DNA of 64,000 nt from Gordionus sp. m RMFG-2023 (taxonomy: Eukaryota; Nematomorpha; Gordioida; Chordodea; Parachordodidae): contig NC_088775.1 of the NCBI RefSeq assembly GCF_954871325.1, forward strand, positions 25,645,561 to 25,709,560, written 5' to 3'. This document shows, one piece after another, positions 25,618 through 37,791 of this stretch. The first letter of the stretch is position 1. Each line of letters opens with the position of its first letter. The notes beneath the pieces were generated by a model. The model ran no database searches. It had not been told where the DNA came from and was given only the letters and a program-made list of their open reading frames with translations. The position numbers and the translations under genes are program-made.

Positions 25618-26619
25618 ACATTTTCTCGTTTTTATTATAAATTACAAAAAAAGAATAAAGATATTTGTTGTTTTTTTGATCTTATAGTATTTTATATAAT
25701 TTTTATCTTTTTTAACCTCTTAATGGTTAACGGTGCATATATGCACCAGGCTAGATTTTCTATTTAGGATTATTTTTTTTGGCTGATTTTTTTAGAATAT
25801 CATATTTGAGCATTAATCAATATAATTTGAAAAAATTGAGCATTTTTATCCACTAGAAAAATCTTGACCATTAATGGGTTAAGAATTGTAACTTTCATAA
25901 ATTTAATAGTCGTTTCGATTTATATACGGTAGGAAGTTATGAGTCTAACAAGGAAAACCGGAGTCAATTAAAATTGATTTCAAACTTCACATGGAGAAAT
26001 TATACATACTACAATAATCTCACGTTGTTCTGCACCATGTCAAATAGATGAATACAAAATGTCAACCAACCTCAAGTAAATGCTGTTGGACATGTCGCAC
26101 CTGTAATGAAAGAAGTTTTATTTTTACGCCACAATATCAGTTAAGAATAAATAATTTCCGAAGGTGCTTATCCTGTCCGAGCTGCAAATGGCCGAGTTTA
26201 AACAGAACCGTATGTATCAATATGCCAATTATTTATATCAGACACTACACTAATTATTGTAAATTAATAAATGTTATCGCCTTTATAGGGATCCTTTTTG
26301 CTATTACCATGGTCATATTCTATATACAAAAATATCAATCTACCCTGTTCAAATTAGAATTTCGATCGTTATTGTATTTGCAATACGTGGGATTTTTTTT
26401 TTGGATTTATATCTGTATTTATTGTAACTATTCCTCAGCCGGATAAACCTAAATGTGGATTCGCATTATTTTTGTTCTTGTTATCAGTTCCCTGATTTTT
26501 GGTTCATCAAGTAAACAAAATATAATAGTTAAACGATTAAGAATTAACAAACCGGGATTCAAGATATTAAATATGAAAAGCGCGCACTTATCACTGTCAT
26601 TCTAATATATTCCGTTCAG

Positions 26620-27061
26620 GTAAAATCTATATTTCAGGATTTTTTTGCTAAAAAAATAGTAAGAAAAATCAATCATAGTTTTGTAGATTAATTTTAAAAT
26701 ATTTTTCTGTTATATTTATTTGCTAAAATTCTAACGAAACATCATTATACATTTTTAGTCGATATTTTTTCTTTACTTTCTATGGGTGACCATAGAAAAA
26801 AAGAAGTTATAAGGGCCATCTTAATAAAGGAAGAACTTTCGTTGTTTGTTGGAATCAACATACTGAATTTCAAAAAGAATTTCCTTGTATTTTTTTTCAA
26901 AAATAGAAATTCTCTATCTAACTTAATATTATTTTTTATTTTTCATAACTTCTAGTAGCAAAGTTTGTTAGCAGCCCTATTTTGCATTTTATGAGCCTTT
27001 AATTAATCAATTTTAGGAAGATAGTCATCCATCAAAATTTTTTTTTAGCTATAATCATCTT
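26620..27061. other. Intron of the receptor pseudogene
   Basis: AT-rich, bounded by CAG|GTAAAA at 26,619/26,620 and a possible TCTTAG acceptor near 27,061. No other feature seen. Confidence 0.4.
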
Positions 27062-27430
27062 AGTGTTTCATGTCTCACCCCGTTAATTTTGTCTCATCCA
27101 TAATTTTCTCTTATCGAGTAATTCATAAGAAAAATGCCCCTGGATCCAGATCATTTATAGCAACAATAAAGGCCCGATCCTATCAGTCTTATACCTTTAT
27201 CATCCTGTCGCTTGGGATTACATATGTATTGATTTTTTTAGCCCGAATCAATGTCTCTGCAATTTGTTCAGCCGAACACTTAAAGGAATAGGAATATCTA
27301 TTCCACTTGTCACAATACCTATGGAGTTTTGTGAGGGATTCTTAAAATTGATCATATTAGGTAGAAAATTAAAACAAATGAAGATCATAATGAAGTTTTC
27401 TACCTAAAGCAGGTCCTTAAGATGGCAATT

Positions 27431-28400
27431 TATCAGATCAATTGTTGCTATTCATGGTTCTAGAAACACAAGTAATTAATTATGGTATTTTTTTTTAATC
27501 ATGATTTGCATTTTATATATGAATTCCTTTATTAAATAAATCAATAAATAGAGGTTACAAAAAATCAACATTATTTTTTTTCACTGCCAAATATGATTTA
27601 TTTTTAAAAATTATTTAGTTGGTTTGAATCCCTACTTTCCAATACACTAGTTGAAAGACTTTTTAGTATACCTAATTGTGTTTAAACGAGTATGCTTTAG
27701 TGATAAATCCTATGCGAATGTTTATTAATAAAAGATTGAACTGAATAAAAAATGTTTTGTTTAATTCGCAATTTAATTTCCAACTTCAATTTTGGCATTA
27801 TGCACACTTTACAAGATTATAATAAAATGTATCTTAAAGCAAAGTTTTAAAATAAATTATAGGACATCTCATTTAATTCTTCTTTCAGCTGTTATTATTA
27901 TAGGAAATGTTCATTTTTTTATTGTACTAGTAGTAAGGATAATATTATGTAAATTATCTTCATCGTTATCTTAAAGGCCAAATGAATAATAACCACAGCA
28001 TTTTGTTTCTTATATGAGGAAAGATATTGATAAAAATACAACATCTTTTAAAAAAAATTGTACCAAGACTCATTTCCAAGATAAAAAAAACGCTTTTTTT
28101 GGACTAAGACATGTCTAATGTGATAACTCGAATGATAACCATGAAATTTCTACTAGTAAATATACATCTCTAAAAAATAAAACCTTAACAATTTTCAAAC
28201 ATTAAAACCTTTTTTTTTTACAAAATCCCAGGCCATCTTCAACCCGTCTATTGAACTAAAAAAGATCTTTAAAGTTTTGAGAAATAATCGTCATTAAAAT
28301 TGATTTAAAAAAATGAATATTATATTTTTAAAAATAATCATTAATATAATAAATATTCTATCCAATTATTAATTTATTTCAATTTTGGGATATTTATATT
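27431..28400. other. AT-rich DNA with no recognised gene
   Basis: Low-complexity sequence. Open frames such as 27,792-27,974 have no domain, splice or composition support. Confidence 0.4.
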
Positions 28401-28408
28401 ATAAATAT

Positions 28409-28747
28409 CTCTGCAATGCCAGGGCTTATAAAATTTTTGGGGGTTGGGCCGGGCAAAAAAATATTTTATATATATATACTTGATTAATTGGGAAATTTCA
28501 TCGGAGAGACAATTCATAGATTGTAGTGTTTTTAATTAATTTAACCACTTCCCAAAATTATAAATAGTAGTTTATTTTGATGTTCAATAGCATATTTTTT
28601 ACCATTTAAAAACCGGGCAAGGCTACCTTAGTAAAATATTTAAATTAAGCCGGGCATTATTTGATTTCCCACCAGACTAAGCCGTCATTATTTAAATTTC
28701 CACCAGGCCGGGCCAGGCCTGAAAATTTTGCCATTTGCAAACCTCTG
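28409..28747. repeat. Non-autonomous hAT-like element with exact 8-bp target duplication
   Basis: ATAAATAT occurs at 28,401-28,408 and again at 28,748-28,755, flanking a 339-bp element. The right end in inverse complement begins CAGAGGTTTGCAAATGGC; the left end begins CTCTGCAATGCCAGGGC, a degraded version. The interior has GGGCCGGGC motifs like those at 8,367 and 51,221. No coding capacity. Confidence 0.7.
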
Positions 28748-28936
28748 ATAAATATATATCTACTGATAAAATAAAAGGAAAACCATTTATTCAAACTTTT
28801 TAATAGTAAAGAATTCGGCGCTTTAAAAAAAGTGTAATGGAGTTACTTTATAGAAACGTGAAATGTAACGACGATGGCCGCTCTTATTTTCATTGTATCC
28901 TTAAATATTGTACATTTTGTTAACATTTTTAGGCCC

Positions 28937-28995
28937 TCTATCTAGATACTTTTTAGCCGAACAATCTGCTGAAAAGTGTCTTTTAACAACTCTGG
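28937..28995. repeat. Fragment related to the MITE at 56,773
   Basis: Contains TATCTAGATACTTTTTA and ends TTTTAACAACTCTG, the same right end as the 155-bp MITE at 56,773-56,927. Target duplication not found. Confidence 0.4.
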
Positions 28996-29219
28996 TGTAT
29001 AGCGCTTAACCTACCCTGTGAATTTTATACATTTCTCTTTAAATTTTAGATTATAGCCTTAATTATAGAATCTGGAAAGATCAAGTTAAATTGGTTTCAA
29101 AATTGTCTGAAATTCTTGGGATGAGTTTACTATAGACATGGTAAAATGCTATTCCTTTAAAGTCAAGTAATTTTTGATTAGATTACGTCCAGACTTGATT
29201 CTTTGTTTTTAACTTCTAA

Positions 29220-29265
29220 TGTACTAAGTATTGTTAAACGGCTCAATTTAACTGATTTTAAAAAA
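29220..29265. repeat. Fragment related to the MITE at 51,615
   Basis: Contains TATTGTTAAACGGCTCAATT, close to the left end of 51,615-51,833. No second end is visible. Confidence 0.35.
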
Positions 29266-29339
29266 GAAACATTCTGAACCTATGTGCCCTCTGTGTGCGA
29301 AATCTCTACTTGTGTAATTTAATCTTGAAATGAATAAGG

Positions 29340-29820
29340 AGATTAATTGATTTTCATCATTCTGCGGCTTGGAAATGGGGGGGGGGGGGGGTGTTGAAAA
29401 TTTTCTAATATATTATCTCAACACGGGTAACAAATAATGCTAATAAAAAATTCAATTGATTTTATTAATACTCATCACTTCAGATTATGTTTTAGGATTG
29501 GAGCTTAAAAATTTCTTGGTATAATATAACGACAGGAGATAGATTGATTACATTGATGCCCTGGGATTAAAAAGAATTTAGCATAATATTTCTAAAAGAT
29601 TAATATATTACATGGATAATTATAACTATTATTCAGGGTGGGATGGAGTGGAAAAACTAAAAAAAATTCTATTATAATATTTCAATATTGGTATCTTATA
29701 AAAGCTAATATAAAGATCTATTTATAACATTGTAATTTTTATTGACCACTATGTCTATGGAGGCATTCTGACTTTCTTATATTTCAAACATGGATATTAT
29801 ATGAAAGACTGAATGTTTAA
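29340..29820. repeat. Dispersed repeat, second copy of 9,885-10,300
   Basis: Shares long stretches with about 9,885-10,300, including a poly-G run (about 15 G at 29,377-29,391), GGGATGGAGTGGAAAAACTA and GGCATTCTGACTTTCT. Similarity is about 80-85% by eye. No coding frame and no clear termini; family unknown. Confidence 0.65.
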
Positions 29821-31610
29821 TTAACAAATTGCTTAAGTCCTTGAGAAACGGAGGAGGTCATAATTATTTTTTAAATTTTATAATCGTATATAAATTTTTA
29901 AAATCAATAGTATACTAAGAAAACATATTTAAGTAACTAGTCAGAGCATTTCATATATTTTCTTACTGATTCATTTTTTAATCTGAGCATTTCAGTTTTA
30001 TGCCTGAATGATTAGAATTTTTTCTGGGCAATTAAATTATTTAGCATTAAGAAATAATTCGGAGCATTTAGTATTTTTTTCTGTGCATTAAGTATTTATT
30101 CAACTTTTTAGAATTTTTTTCTTAGCATTTCCGTTTTAATTCGATTAAATAGGAGCCTTTATAAATACACCATAGTTAGACTGATAATGTTCAATTGACT
30201 AAAAAATATTTTATCATGTGTTTTCAATATTTATTATTTAATGAATTAAATTTAGCAATTAATTAAAACTTATATGCAAAATAATAGTAAAATAGGGTGA
30301 AATAAAATGCTTTTGATAACAAAAAAAAATTATTATTTAAAATCAAATCAAAAAAAAAATTATTTAAATCATGATATACATTTGATTTTAATCGTGTTAA
30401 CTTACTATGATGATTTTAGCATTTTAATTTACAAGCTTCTTTATAGTTTTAATTCTTTTAAATAAGAAAAAATCTTTGTTTTAAGATATACACAAAGAAG
30501 GGCAAAAAGAAAAGAATAATTTCAAAATAATATTATTTAACAATTATTTTAAAAAATTTTTTAGAAACGCCATTTTCCTATTTTAGCCCAGAAAATACCT
30601 CGTCAGTTTTCTTTCAAGATTCCCGCCAAAAAGTAACGGTTAACCGATTTTTTTTAAACATTCAGGACGAGAGAATTTTATAACTATTCTTTTAGGTTTA
30701 ATTCTTCTGGTTTATTTAAATCAGTTCTTAGATTTTTTTAAGTTTGCTAGACCTGATTGAGATTTAGTTTCCGTCATGAGTCTAGATAATGCCAAAGCTT
30801 TAAACATGGTACTTATGAATAAAATTTTTTACAATCTTATTTTTATGATATTCTTTCCTATTTTATATAAATACATGAAAAAGTAAATTTTAAATATTTT
30901 TAAAATATAAGAAATTACATATAATTCGATAAGATGAGTAGACCTCATTATTAAATACAAACAGATAAGGAACAATGTATAAATTCTGGTTTAGGAAATA
31001 TTTTAAATCATAGATGCACTTATCAATTTAATCTATGCTAATTATTTAGGGTAAAAATGTACAGGAACAAATATTAAATATTTTACTCCTCTATTAAAAA
31101 GGATCCTAGTGAGGTTAGATAGAACACGCTAGCAGATAGTATTCAAGCATGTTTAAGTCAATGGCCAATACTATTCAAAATTTGTAAAGAACCTCGAAAA
31201 GATATTGAAAAGATAATTTAAAAAAGTTATAATTATCAGCTTGAAAAGATGCTAATTTTAATTTCAATCCCAAAATCATTGGATATGTTGCAAAAAAATA
31301 TCATCCATCATATCTGATTATCTATTATCTTCCGCTTGCTGTTACATATGTATCAAATCAGTTGATGAAAAAATTAATAATTTCATTTTGCTTAGGAAAA
31401 ATCATTATTAAAATTCTAAAATAAATTTAAATAATATTCAAAAGGTAGTATTTGTAGTAATATTATATGTCAAGTGATTTATCAGTGACGAATTTTTATA
31501 AATCGTTATATAAATTAGATTGATTTTTTTCTCCACATCCCTAAATGTTTGAAGAATTTTTGACTTGTAAAATTATTCGGTGGTTAATTTGAGAATTTCA
31601 GTAAAAATAC
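29821..31610. other. AT-rich DNA; weak transposon-like coding trace at 31,090-31,330
   Basis: Mostly low-complexity. Around 31,090-31,330 a plus-strand frame reads NTLADSIQACLSQWPIL, then ICKEPRKDIEKI, interrupted by stops; it looks like a decayed protein, possibly transposon-derived, but I cannot assign a family. Confidence 0.3.
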
Positions 31611-31611
31611 T

Positions 31612-34600
31612 TGGTGGATGACCTCCCCGTCAATAAAATCGTATTTAATATGCTCAGAGCCCTCCCTTTAGGCACCTGCGTCCCTGCCAAAGAAGCGGCG
31701 ACTTCTCTGGTGACTAAAATGTAAAATGGATACTGACTGTTATGTTGACCCATCTTGAAATTTCAATGACAATTGCAAATGTTTTATATGACTACCTATT
31801 TATGCCTGACGCCATACCAGAACGTATTAACATTTAAAATATTGAGCCTTTTGTAGTCATTATAAAATAAGATTAAAAGTATAAACAGGTTAGTTTTCAA
31901 TTAAATACATATATACCTATTACTTTAAAATATGAAATTTTCGATTTGAAATTATGGAATTAATACAAAGCAGATGATAAGAATTTTAACCAGCAAACGT
32001 CAAAAATATCCAAATTTTTGCAACGTTCTATTTTTGAAATGCTCTAGAAATTTTGTTTTTCATTTTATTTTTTTCCTACTATTCGAAATTTTCCAAGATA
32101 ATGCTTAATTACTAGTTGAAAATATTTTATTAAACATATATATTTAATAATCCTTGAACAAAAAAAAATTCCATATTAACAGCCCAAAATTATAAAAAAT
32201 AAATATACAAAAATATTAATTTTAGCTTTAAAGATACATTATAATAGACCTTTATTTTTTTAAACTCTATTTACCAAAAGTCAAACGCCAAACACCCAAA
32301 CGAAAAGTTGCCGCGATCCATAGCCTCCCACCCTAATTCGAGTTTGGTTAAGATTAGTTCTGATCTCATTAAAACTGACCCCATACCTGGTGAAAATTTC
32401 GCACAATTTTGGGATCGAATTATAACCCACAACCAGCTGATCCCCTCCGCCATAACTCCCGATCAGCTTAACCCTCGAATGAACCTTCCACTAAATTTTA
32501 CGAATCCTTTATCAAGAATGAAACTGAATAGTATGAAAAATGTCGCGGGCTTTCAATCACCTAAATCCATATTAAAAGTTTTTTTTATTATAATTGACAT
32601 TTTTGAATTTATTAATTTTTTTAATAAACAGAGCTTCCTATATTTGTTAATAGTGGGTAAAATAAAAACGTTGGATTATAATTAATTTATAGCGGCTCGT
32701 ATAGGTTGGTCCCAAACCATAACTTGGGAATTTCCTTTTTTCAGGCTAATCTGGCCCACAGATGCTCTCCAATAAATATGACCATGGCTACCCCTAAAAT
32801 AATTATGGTTATGTTCACCTTCATTTTACCGATTTGCTGACTTTATTCTCCCATCTTTTAGGTCAATTCATGTTCCACACCCAATATCATCGATGCTCCA
32901 TTTGATTCCGTAGAAATCTCTGCTAACGAAAGAAAGGCGGCCAAAGTTATTAGGTTTTACACAAAAAATAATACGCAAATCAATCATAGTTATTTTTCAT
33001 AAATACTCTGATTTTCTTTTGAATTAATTTTTTTCCCCTCTAAAAATGGTTCAAGCTTTAACATAAATATTATTTTTTTGTTCGATAAATGTTTCTTCTC
33101 ATACTTTTATAATCTAAGTTTGGAACCTAGTCTAAACAGGATTTCGTCTGATTTTCTTAGTGGTGGTTCTGGTTCCTTCTCACTCACAATTGTAAAACAA
33201 AATCAGGTTCTAAAGTTTGACCCAATTTCGACTAATGAAATCGACTAAGACTGGCTTAGAGCTCCACAAAGCCAAAAAAATTTTTTAAGTGGTCTACTAA
33301 GCTAACTGATTTGGCCGGATTATATCTGGTTTCTAAGCTTGATCTCAATGCAGCTGACTCCTTTTTTTAAAAACATATTCTGATCATGTAGTGGTCTAAC
33401 GGTCGTTAACCTTCACTAATTTCGAGGGCCCCAGTTCTTATTTCTGCTTTTAATCTATCATTTCTTTTTTACTATCATTTTAATTCCCAATTATTATTTT
33501 TTATACAAAATTTGAAATAAATATAAATACAAGGTTCGATTTCACGTCTCTTGATAATCCGCCTCAAGATCATGGAGTCCCTGAAGAAATGCATTATAAT
33601 AACGGTTGAATATTATTATAACGAATAATTATTGAAAAAATATAAATATCAAATAATTCGATAAATCATTTTTCATTTCAATTCGAAAGAAAAAATTTTT
33701 TTATATGCTGAAAGTCGGACTGGGAATATAAATACCAATTTTTTAAAATATATACCAAAAAAAGTAATTGTTTAGTTATTAGTAACTAATGTTGAATTTT
33801 TATTGTGAAATAATTTTTTTTTTATCCATAGTAAGTTAAAAATTTTATTCAACATCTATATTATTTTAAACAAATTTGTATAGATGTGGAAATGTTTTTT
33901 AAAACAAAATAACAGCATTATATTACAACTTTAGCTGTTCTCAGAATCGCCTCACTGATTACCTAATAAAAAACTAATTTCCACTATAGAGACCTGCGAG
34001 CTCGAAACTTAGCCAGTAGTGATATTAAAAATTAATTTTTAAAATTAACTCGTTACAGTTACAAATAATATCCTTAAAAGATAACAGGTTATAGTTATAT
34101 TTTAAAAATAACAAGTGTTATTCTAAATTAATTAATATGAACTATATCATGTAATTTTTTATTATACAGAATCATATTTTGCTGCACTCAAAAAGAATAT
34201 CATAATACAATATTAATTTTTCATATAAATTGACAATAAATTTAGTGAATTTTAACAATAAACTATTTTCTAAATTGGTGTCTAAATGAAAAGGAATCTT
34301 CTTTGTCCAAAATCTTTTCCAAACTAGACTAACGTTCTATTTAGAGCGCTACATATAGGTAATATATTTCATTTAATTAACAGAGTGATTTCCGTATAAA
34401 TATAATAAGTTTCGGTTATTTCCTTTTGCGGGAAATTTAAAAGGAAAATATGTTCATGTTGAATTCGGCACTTAACGCAATTTTAAAATTATCATATTTA
34501 ATATTTTTAAATTAATAAATGTAATAATAAATATTTAACATATTTTGAAGGGTAATTAGTTATCCTTACATTCTAACAAAAGTTAACATTTACTTTTTTT

Positions 34601-37244
34601 AAAAGAGACTAATGAGTTATTTTTTCCAAAAATGTAACTACTTCACTACCGGCCCTTAAATTTGGAGTGAAGGGCTGAAAAATGATAGTTATTCTAACAA
34701 TCTGGGGCTTAAAAATAAATATACAAACCAAGGACACCAGGCCCTTTTAAATCGAAAATAGGCAATTAATTATTTGGAAAATTTCACTTAACAGTTCCAT
34801 TTAAAACATTTACAAAATTATTATTTTGGCGAAATTTTAAAATCTAGGTTGAGGTCTCGTAAAATGATACCCGTGCCGGGCACTTCTAAAAGATATGAAA
34901 ATAAAATAAGACCAGGTTCGACAATTCGATCTCCGCGGGTCTCTGATACAACAGAAATACTTGATTTTATTGAATGCCATAAAACTAAAGATTGGACCCG
35001 TCATATCGGTTCAGGTAAGAATAAGGGTTTAGATTTGGTTGATTAAATATGTATAATGTTGTTTTGACTTTACCGGTCATTATAATTAAAGTGTAGAGAA
35101 AACACATTTTATAAAATTATTACTCATCCTATCATTATTGCGCATAAAAATATACCTTATTATAATATTTATTGATAGATGTGATTATTTTCCTAAAAAA
35201 AATACTAATGCGCTGTATGATTAAAATATTTCCAAGATTTTCTTCAATTTAATTTTAACAAATAGGGAGAAAGAATAAAGGTTATATTTTATAACTGAGA
35301 ACACTTCTATATGGTATGCAAAAATTTCTAAGAATTGCCAATGACACTTCTTCTTTCTCATCACCACTTCTATTCCAATCCTTTCTCAAAATTCCTTGCT
35401 TTTTTTTTCTCAATCTCAGATACTTCACAATATCTAAACATTCACATCTCCCTTCTATGCCTTCACCTGCGTTTAGCATATGACCCAAATAACAAAACTT
35501 TTTCACTTCTTCCGGAGTTAATCCATTGCAGATTTCCAAACTACCCTTATATGTTATCATTGTTTAACCGATTTACCCATTTCTCTGCAACAAACACACC
35601 AAAGCTAGCTTTGCCATCGTTACTTCCTTGCTAGTAAAATTTATACTTTTCATTTGTCTTGCCAATCATTCTTGCGGCCTTACCTATCCACCTAGTTTTT
35701 TGTATGCAATACAAATCTGTTCACTTTTGTGCATCCACCTTATTCTATCATTCTTTCCGTCATCTATCATTGCTGGTTTCCCCACAAAATGTCTAGCCAT
35801 TTATCGCCATCATAAGTCTCATTTTCACGAATTGTGGTTCCATCAGGTTTTCCGTTCTTTTTGTCGTAGATGAATTAGGAGGTCCACGGAATACTTTGGA
35901 TTGTACCCTGCCTATATTTGGTTGTAATTATTAGGGAATTTTGGAGCACGTTTTTTTACATTAGAATGTTTTTTCCGACATCAACCCCTCTAGGATGCTT
36001 TTACACTCCGTTGAGGAGACAGTGATGATATTATAAACCCAGTCCACGTGGAACCTCTAATTCTCTTTAGCCGATCTTAGACGTTGCCATCCCCTCATCG
36101 CCACGCCGAGGCGGAAGGTAGAATGATCAATTCAAATTGATTGAATAATAATCTTTAAAACAATTAGGATATATATCATAAGGTTCAACCTGATTCATAG
36201 ATTTTTTTAGAGATTCTCAGGTGACAAATATTTTTAACGTTTCAATTATTAGTTTGTAATAGAATTGGGGATAGGGTCTAAATTTGGGAATCTCATTTAT
36301 ATCTCCTAGAAATTTTTTAAATTATGGAAGTAAACTTTTGTATTTAAAGTGAGTTCTTAAAAAAATCGCTACAAATGGAGGAAATATCATCATTGTTCCC
36401 AGAATTGGGAACAACTTATGCGAATATTGATGATAGTTCCTCTATTTTTAGCGATTCTTTTAAAGAATTAAATTTAAATACAAATGTTTACTTCCCTAGC
36501 ATCTATTAATATTTCAAATTTACTTTACAAATTTTCTAGGATATAAGCAAGATTTTCAATTTTTTTTGTTTTTATCTATTTCTAACGAACCAATATTGAA
36601 TTGATAGTTTTTTTTATAATTTTAATATTAATAAATTTAGAATTCAAAAAAAACAAAGGTGGTTTTTTTTGATTGTTTTTATTAATTTTTGACAACTTAT
36701 TTATAAAAGGGATTTGAATAATATTCAAAAACTAAGTCTTTTTATTATTTTCTCATTTTCCAGCTCCAGTCGTTGGGCGCATTTAAAAATTGTTTTAAAT
36801 GCTTGTAATTTCTGAAAATATTAGATATAATAGAAAAAGACGTTAAAGGTGGGGGAGATTATAACGTTAGTACACGCCCGCCACTCAACGCCAATCCTCC
36901 ATGCCTGTCGTATAGAGAAACAGAAGTAACGTCATCGAAAACACCAAATTTACCTCTTCTTAAAACTAACTTCCACGATTTTTTTTCGGGGGGAGGTATA
37001 AGTTACAACTTTTATAAATTTTTTCGTTTTATTATATAAATATCAATTATTTTTAATAATAATTTTAAAAAAAGAAGATCCCGCATGTTTAATTAGCGGC
37101 GATAAGACTAAAGTTACCACCCGTTTTGTTGCTGAAGAAAAAAACATCATGTTCGCCCCCGAGGCAACGAATTATTATAGCATGGTGACCCCTAGAAAAC
37201 GGCTATCGGACATTCGAGATGAAAATAAATCGAATTTGAACTAA
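31612..37244 (+). CDS. Spliced host gene, C-terminal part, function unknown
   Basis: Exons 32,281-32,577, 32,745-32,807, 32,862-32,953, 34,848-35,014, 36,825-36,995 and 37,075-37,244 (TAA at 37,242) all join in phase: AAA|GTTTTT to TTTTCAG|GC; ATG|GTTATG to TTTTAG|GT; AG|GTTTTA to AATCTAG|G; TCAG|GTAAGA to TATTAG|AT; GGAG|GTATAA to AAAAG|AA. A possible earlier exon ends at 31,709 (RALPLGTCVPAKEA.., CTG|GTGACT), also phase-compatible, but its start is unclear. The predicted protein is basic, rich in Ser, Pro and Asn, with little predicted structure: SAITPDQLNPRMNLP, MIPVPGTSKRY, RPGSTIRSPRVSD and, near the end, NYYSMVTPRKRLSDIRDE. Several S/TP sites and the final TPRKRL are compatible with a nuclear, phosphorylated protein, but I do not recognise the family. 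AATAAA at 37,299 follows the stop. Introns hold a LINE remnant (35,282) and a hairpin MITE (36,286). Confidence 0.65.
32954..34847. other. Intron of the 31,612-37,244 gene
   Basis: AT-rich. A patch at 33,385-33,435 (GTAGTGGTCTAACGGTCG) looks vaguely like a tRNA D-arm but lacks a matching T-arm at the right distance. No other feature. Confidence 0.4.
35282..35840 (-). mobile_element. LINE remnant (RTE-like), internally deleted
   Basis: On the minus strand, an endonuclease stretch (TRWIGKAARMIGK, KYKFYQQGSNDGKASFGVF, AEKWVNRL, about 35,570-35,710) is followed directly by a reverse-transcriptase C-terminal stretch (VKKFCYLGHMLNAGEGIEG, about 35,440-35,500). The catalytic middle is absent and frames are broken. 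It is the same broad LINE type as 3,149-5,740 and lies antisense in an intron. Confidence 0.7.
36286..36560. repeat. Long hairpin (MITE-like foldback)
   Basis: An imperfect inverted repeat with arms of about 130 bp centred near 36,404 (GTTCCCAGAATTGGGAAC at 36,395-36,412). Matching arm pieces include GGAAGTAAACTTTTGTATTT against its inverse at about 36,490-36,505, and ATATCTCCTAGAAA against its inverse near 36,535. No coding capacity; target duplication unclear. Confidence 0.65.
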
Positions 37245-37573
37245 GACATTAATACCGCCTGAAGAATATCCTTTTCGCACAATTTTATTGTTTGTTATAA
37301 TAAAATAACATCTTTTGATAAATCAATTTTTATTTGTTAAAAAAATTTTTGTTCCCATTGTTAATTTAGTTTTTTTTATTATAATAGTTTTCTAAGAATA
37401 AGAATATAAAATATTTTTTGCCTGCTAGCCCATACCTGGTCAAACTATTTCTTACGGAATTGAGTGATTAAATTTTTTACAATTATATTGATTAAGGTTT
37501 AAATATGATATTCTAAAAACAAATCAATTAAATACAAAACCCTAAACGTATTATAAACATAAAAATTATCTAT
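37245..37573. promoter_or_regulatory. 3' flank with polyadenylation signal
   Basis: AATAAA at 37,299-37,304, 55 bp past the stop of the upstream gene. Otherwise AT-rich. Confidence 0.4.
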
Positions 37574-37577
37574 ATAC

Positions 37578-37791
37578 CGTCGGTCTAGAATTGGAGTGCT
37601 CCACTCGATATTTTTAAAGTTTTTGAGTTAGAAGTGTAATAACTTATTTAGTCCCAATATATATAAAAATAAAAACTAGATTAAAAAATATTAATTTTTG
37701 AAGGTTTTCTTATATATGATTTTTAACTTTAATGCTGATTTTCTCATTTTAAACCTTTGCGCAAGTGGAGCACTCCAATTCTAGGCCGACG
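37578..37791. repeat. MITE with about 27-bp TIRs and ATAC target duplication
   Basis: The ends read CGTCGGTCTAGAATTGGAGT and, in inverse complement, CGTCGGCCTAGAATTGGAGT, continuing to GCTCCACT on both sides. ATAC flanks both ends (37,574-37,577 and 37,792-37,795). 214 bp, no coding frame. The interior is shared with 17,165-17,380. Superfamily not assigned. Confidence 0.75.

Larger units (their letters stand above)
23034..25878 (+). mobile_element. piggyBac DNA transposon, nearly complete
   Basis: The element starts CCCATTAA and ends TTAATGGG (25,871-25,878), followed by target TTAA at 25,879-25,882; the left target copy reads ATAA (23,030-23,033), one base changed. Inside each end lies a 23-bp motif made of GGTTAACG joined to the palindrome GTGCATATATGCAC: at 23,051-23,073, inverted at 23,400-23,422, and at 25,725-25,747. 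It carries a piggyBac transposase on the plus strand. It sits inside a coding exon of the class C GPCR pseudogene. Confidence 0.9.
22630..27430 (+). pseudogene. Class C GPCR (metabotropic-glutamate-receptor-like) pseudogene, split by piggyBac
   Basis: Pieces in order: ligand-binding (Venus flytrap) traces at about 22,647-22,746 (MVKGSITVLAVFQ; NYSSWLLNKDRIIDPYHL before GTTTAA); an exon from 22,883 (after TTCTTATAG) with QNVSFYGMSGKIDYNSDRAV up to 23,029; continuation at 25,883 (NSRFDLYTVGSYESN, then NFTWRNYTYYNN); a Cys-rich linker at about 26,008-26,210 (CSAPCQ, KCCWTCRTCNE, CLSCPSCKWPSLNRTVC), which matches the mGluR signature; TM1 at about 26,255-26,325; TM2-TM3 at 26,360-26,530; TM4 ending VILIYSVQ at 26,619 before a GTAAAA donor; and TM5-TM7-like sequence at 27,062-27,430. 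Frame breaks occur near 22,690, 26,020-26,075, about 26,350, the T run at 26,391-26,402, about 26,485, about 26,590 and about 27,288. The in-frame join across the piggyBac target shows the exon was continuous before insertion. Homology assigned by motif recall; upstream exons were not found. Confidence 0.75.

Noticed and set aside
33385-33435. tRNA-like D-arm GTAGTGGTCTAACGG
   Set aside because: No anticodon stem or T-arm at the proper spacing; a SINE origin is possible but not supported.
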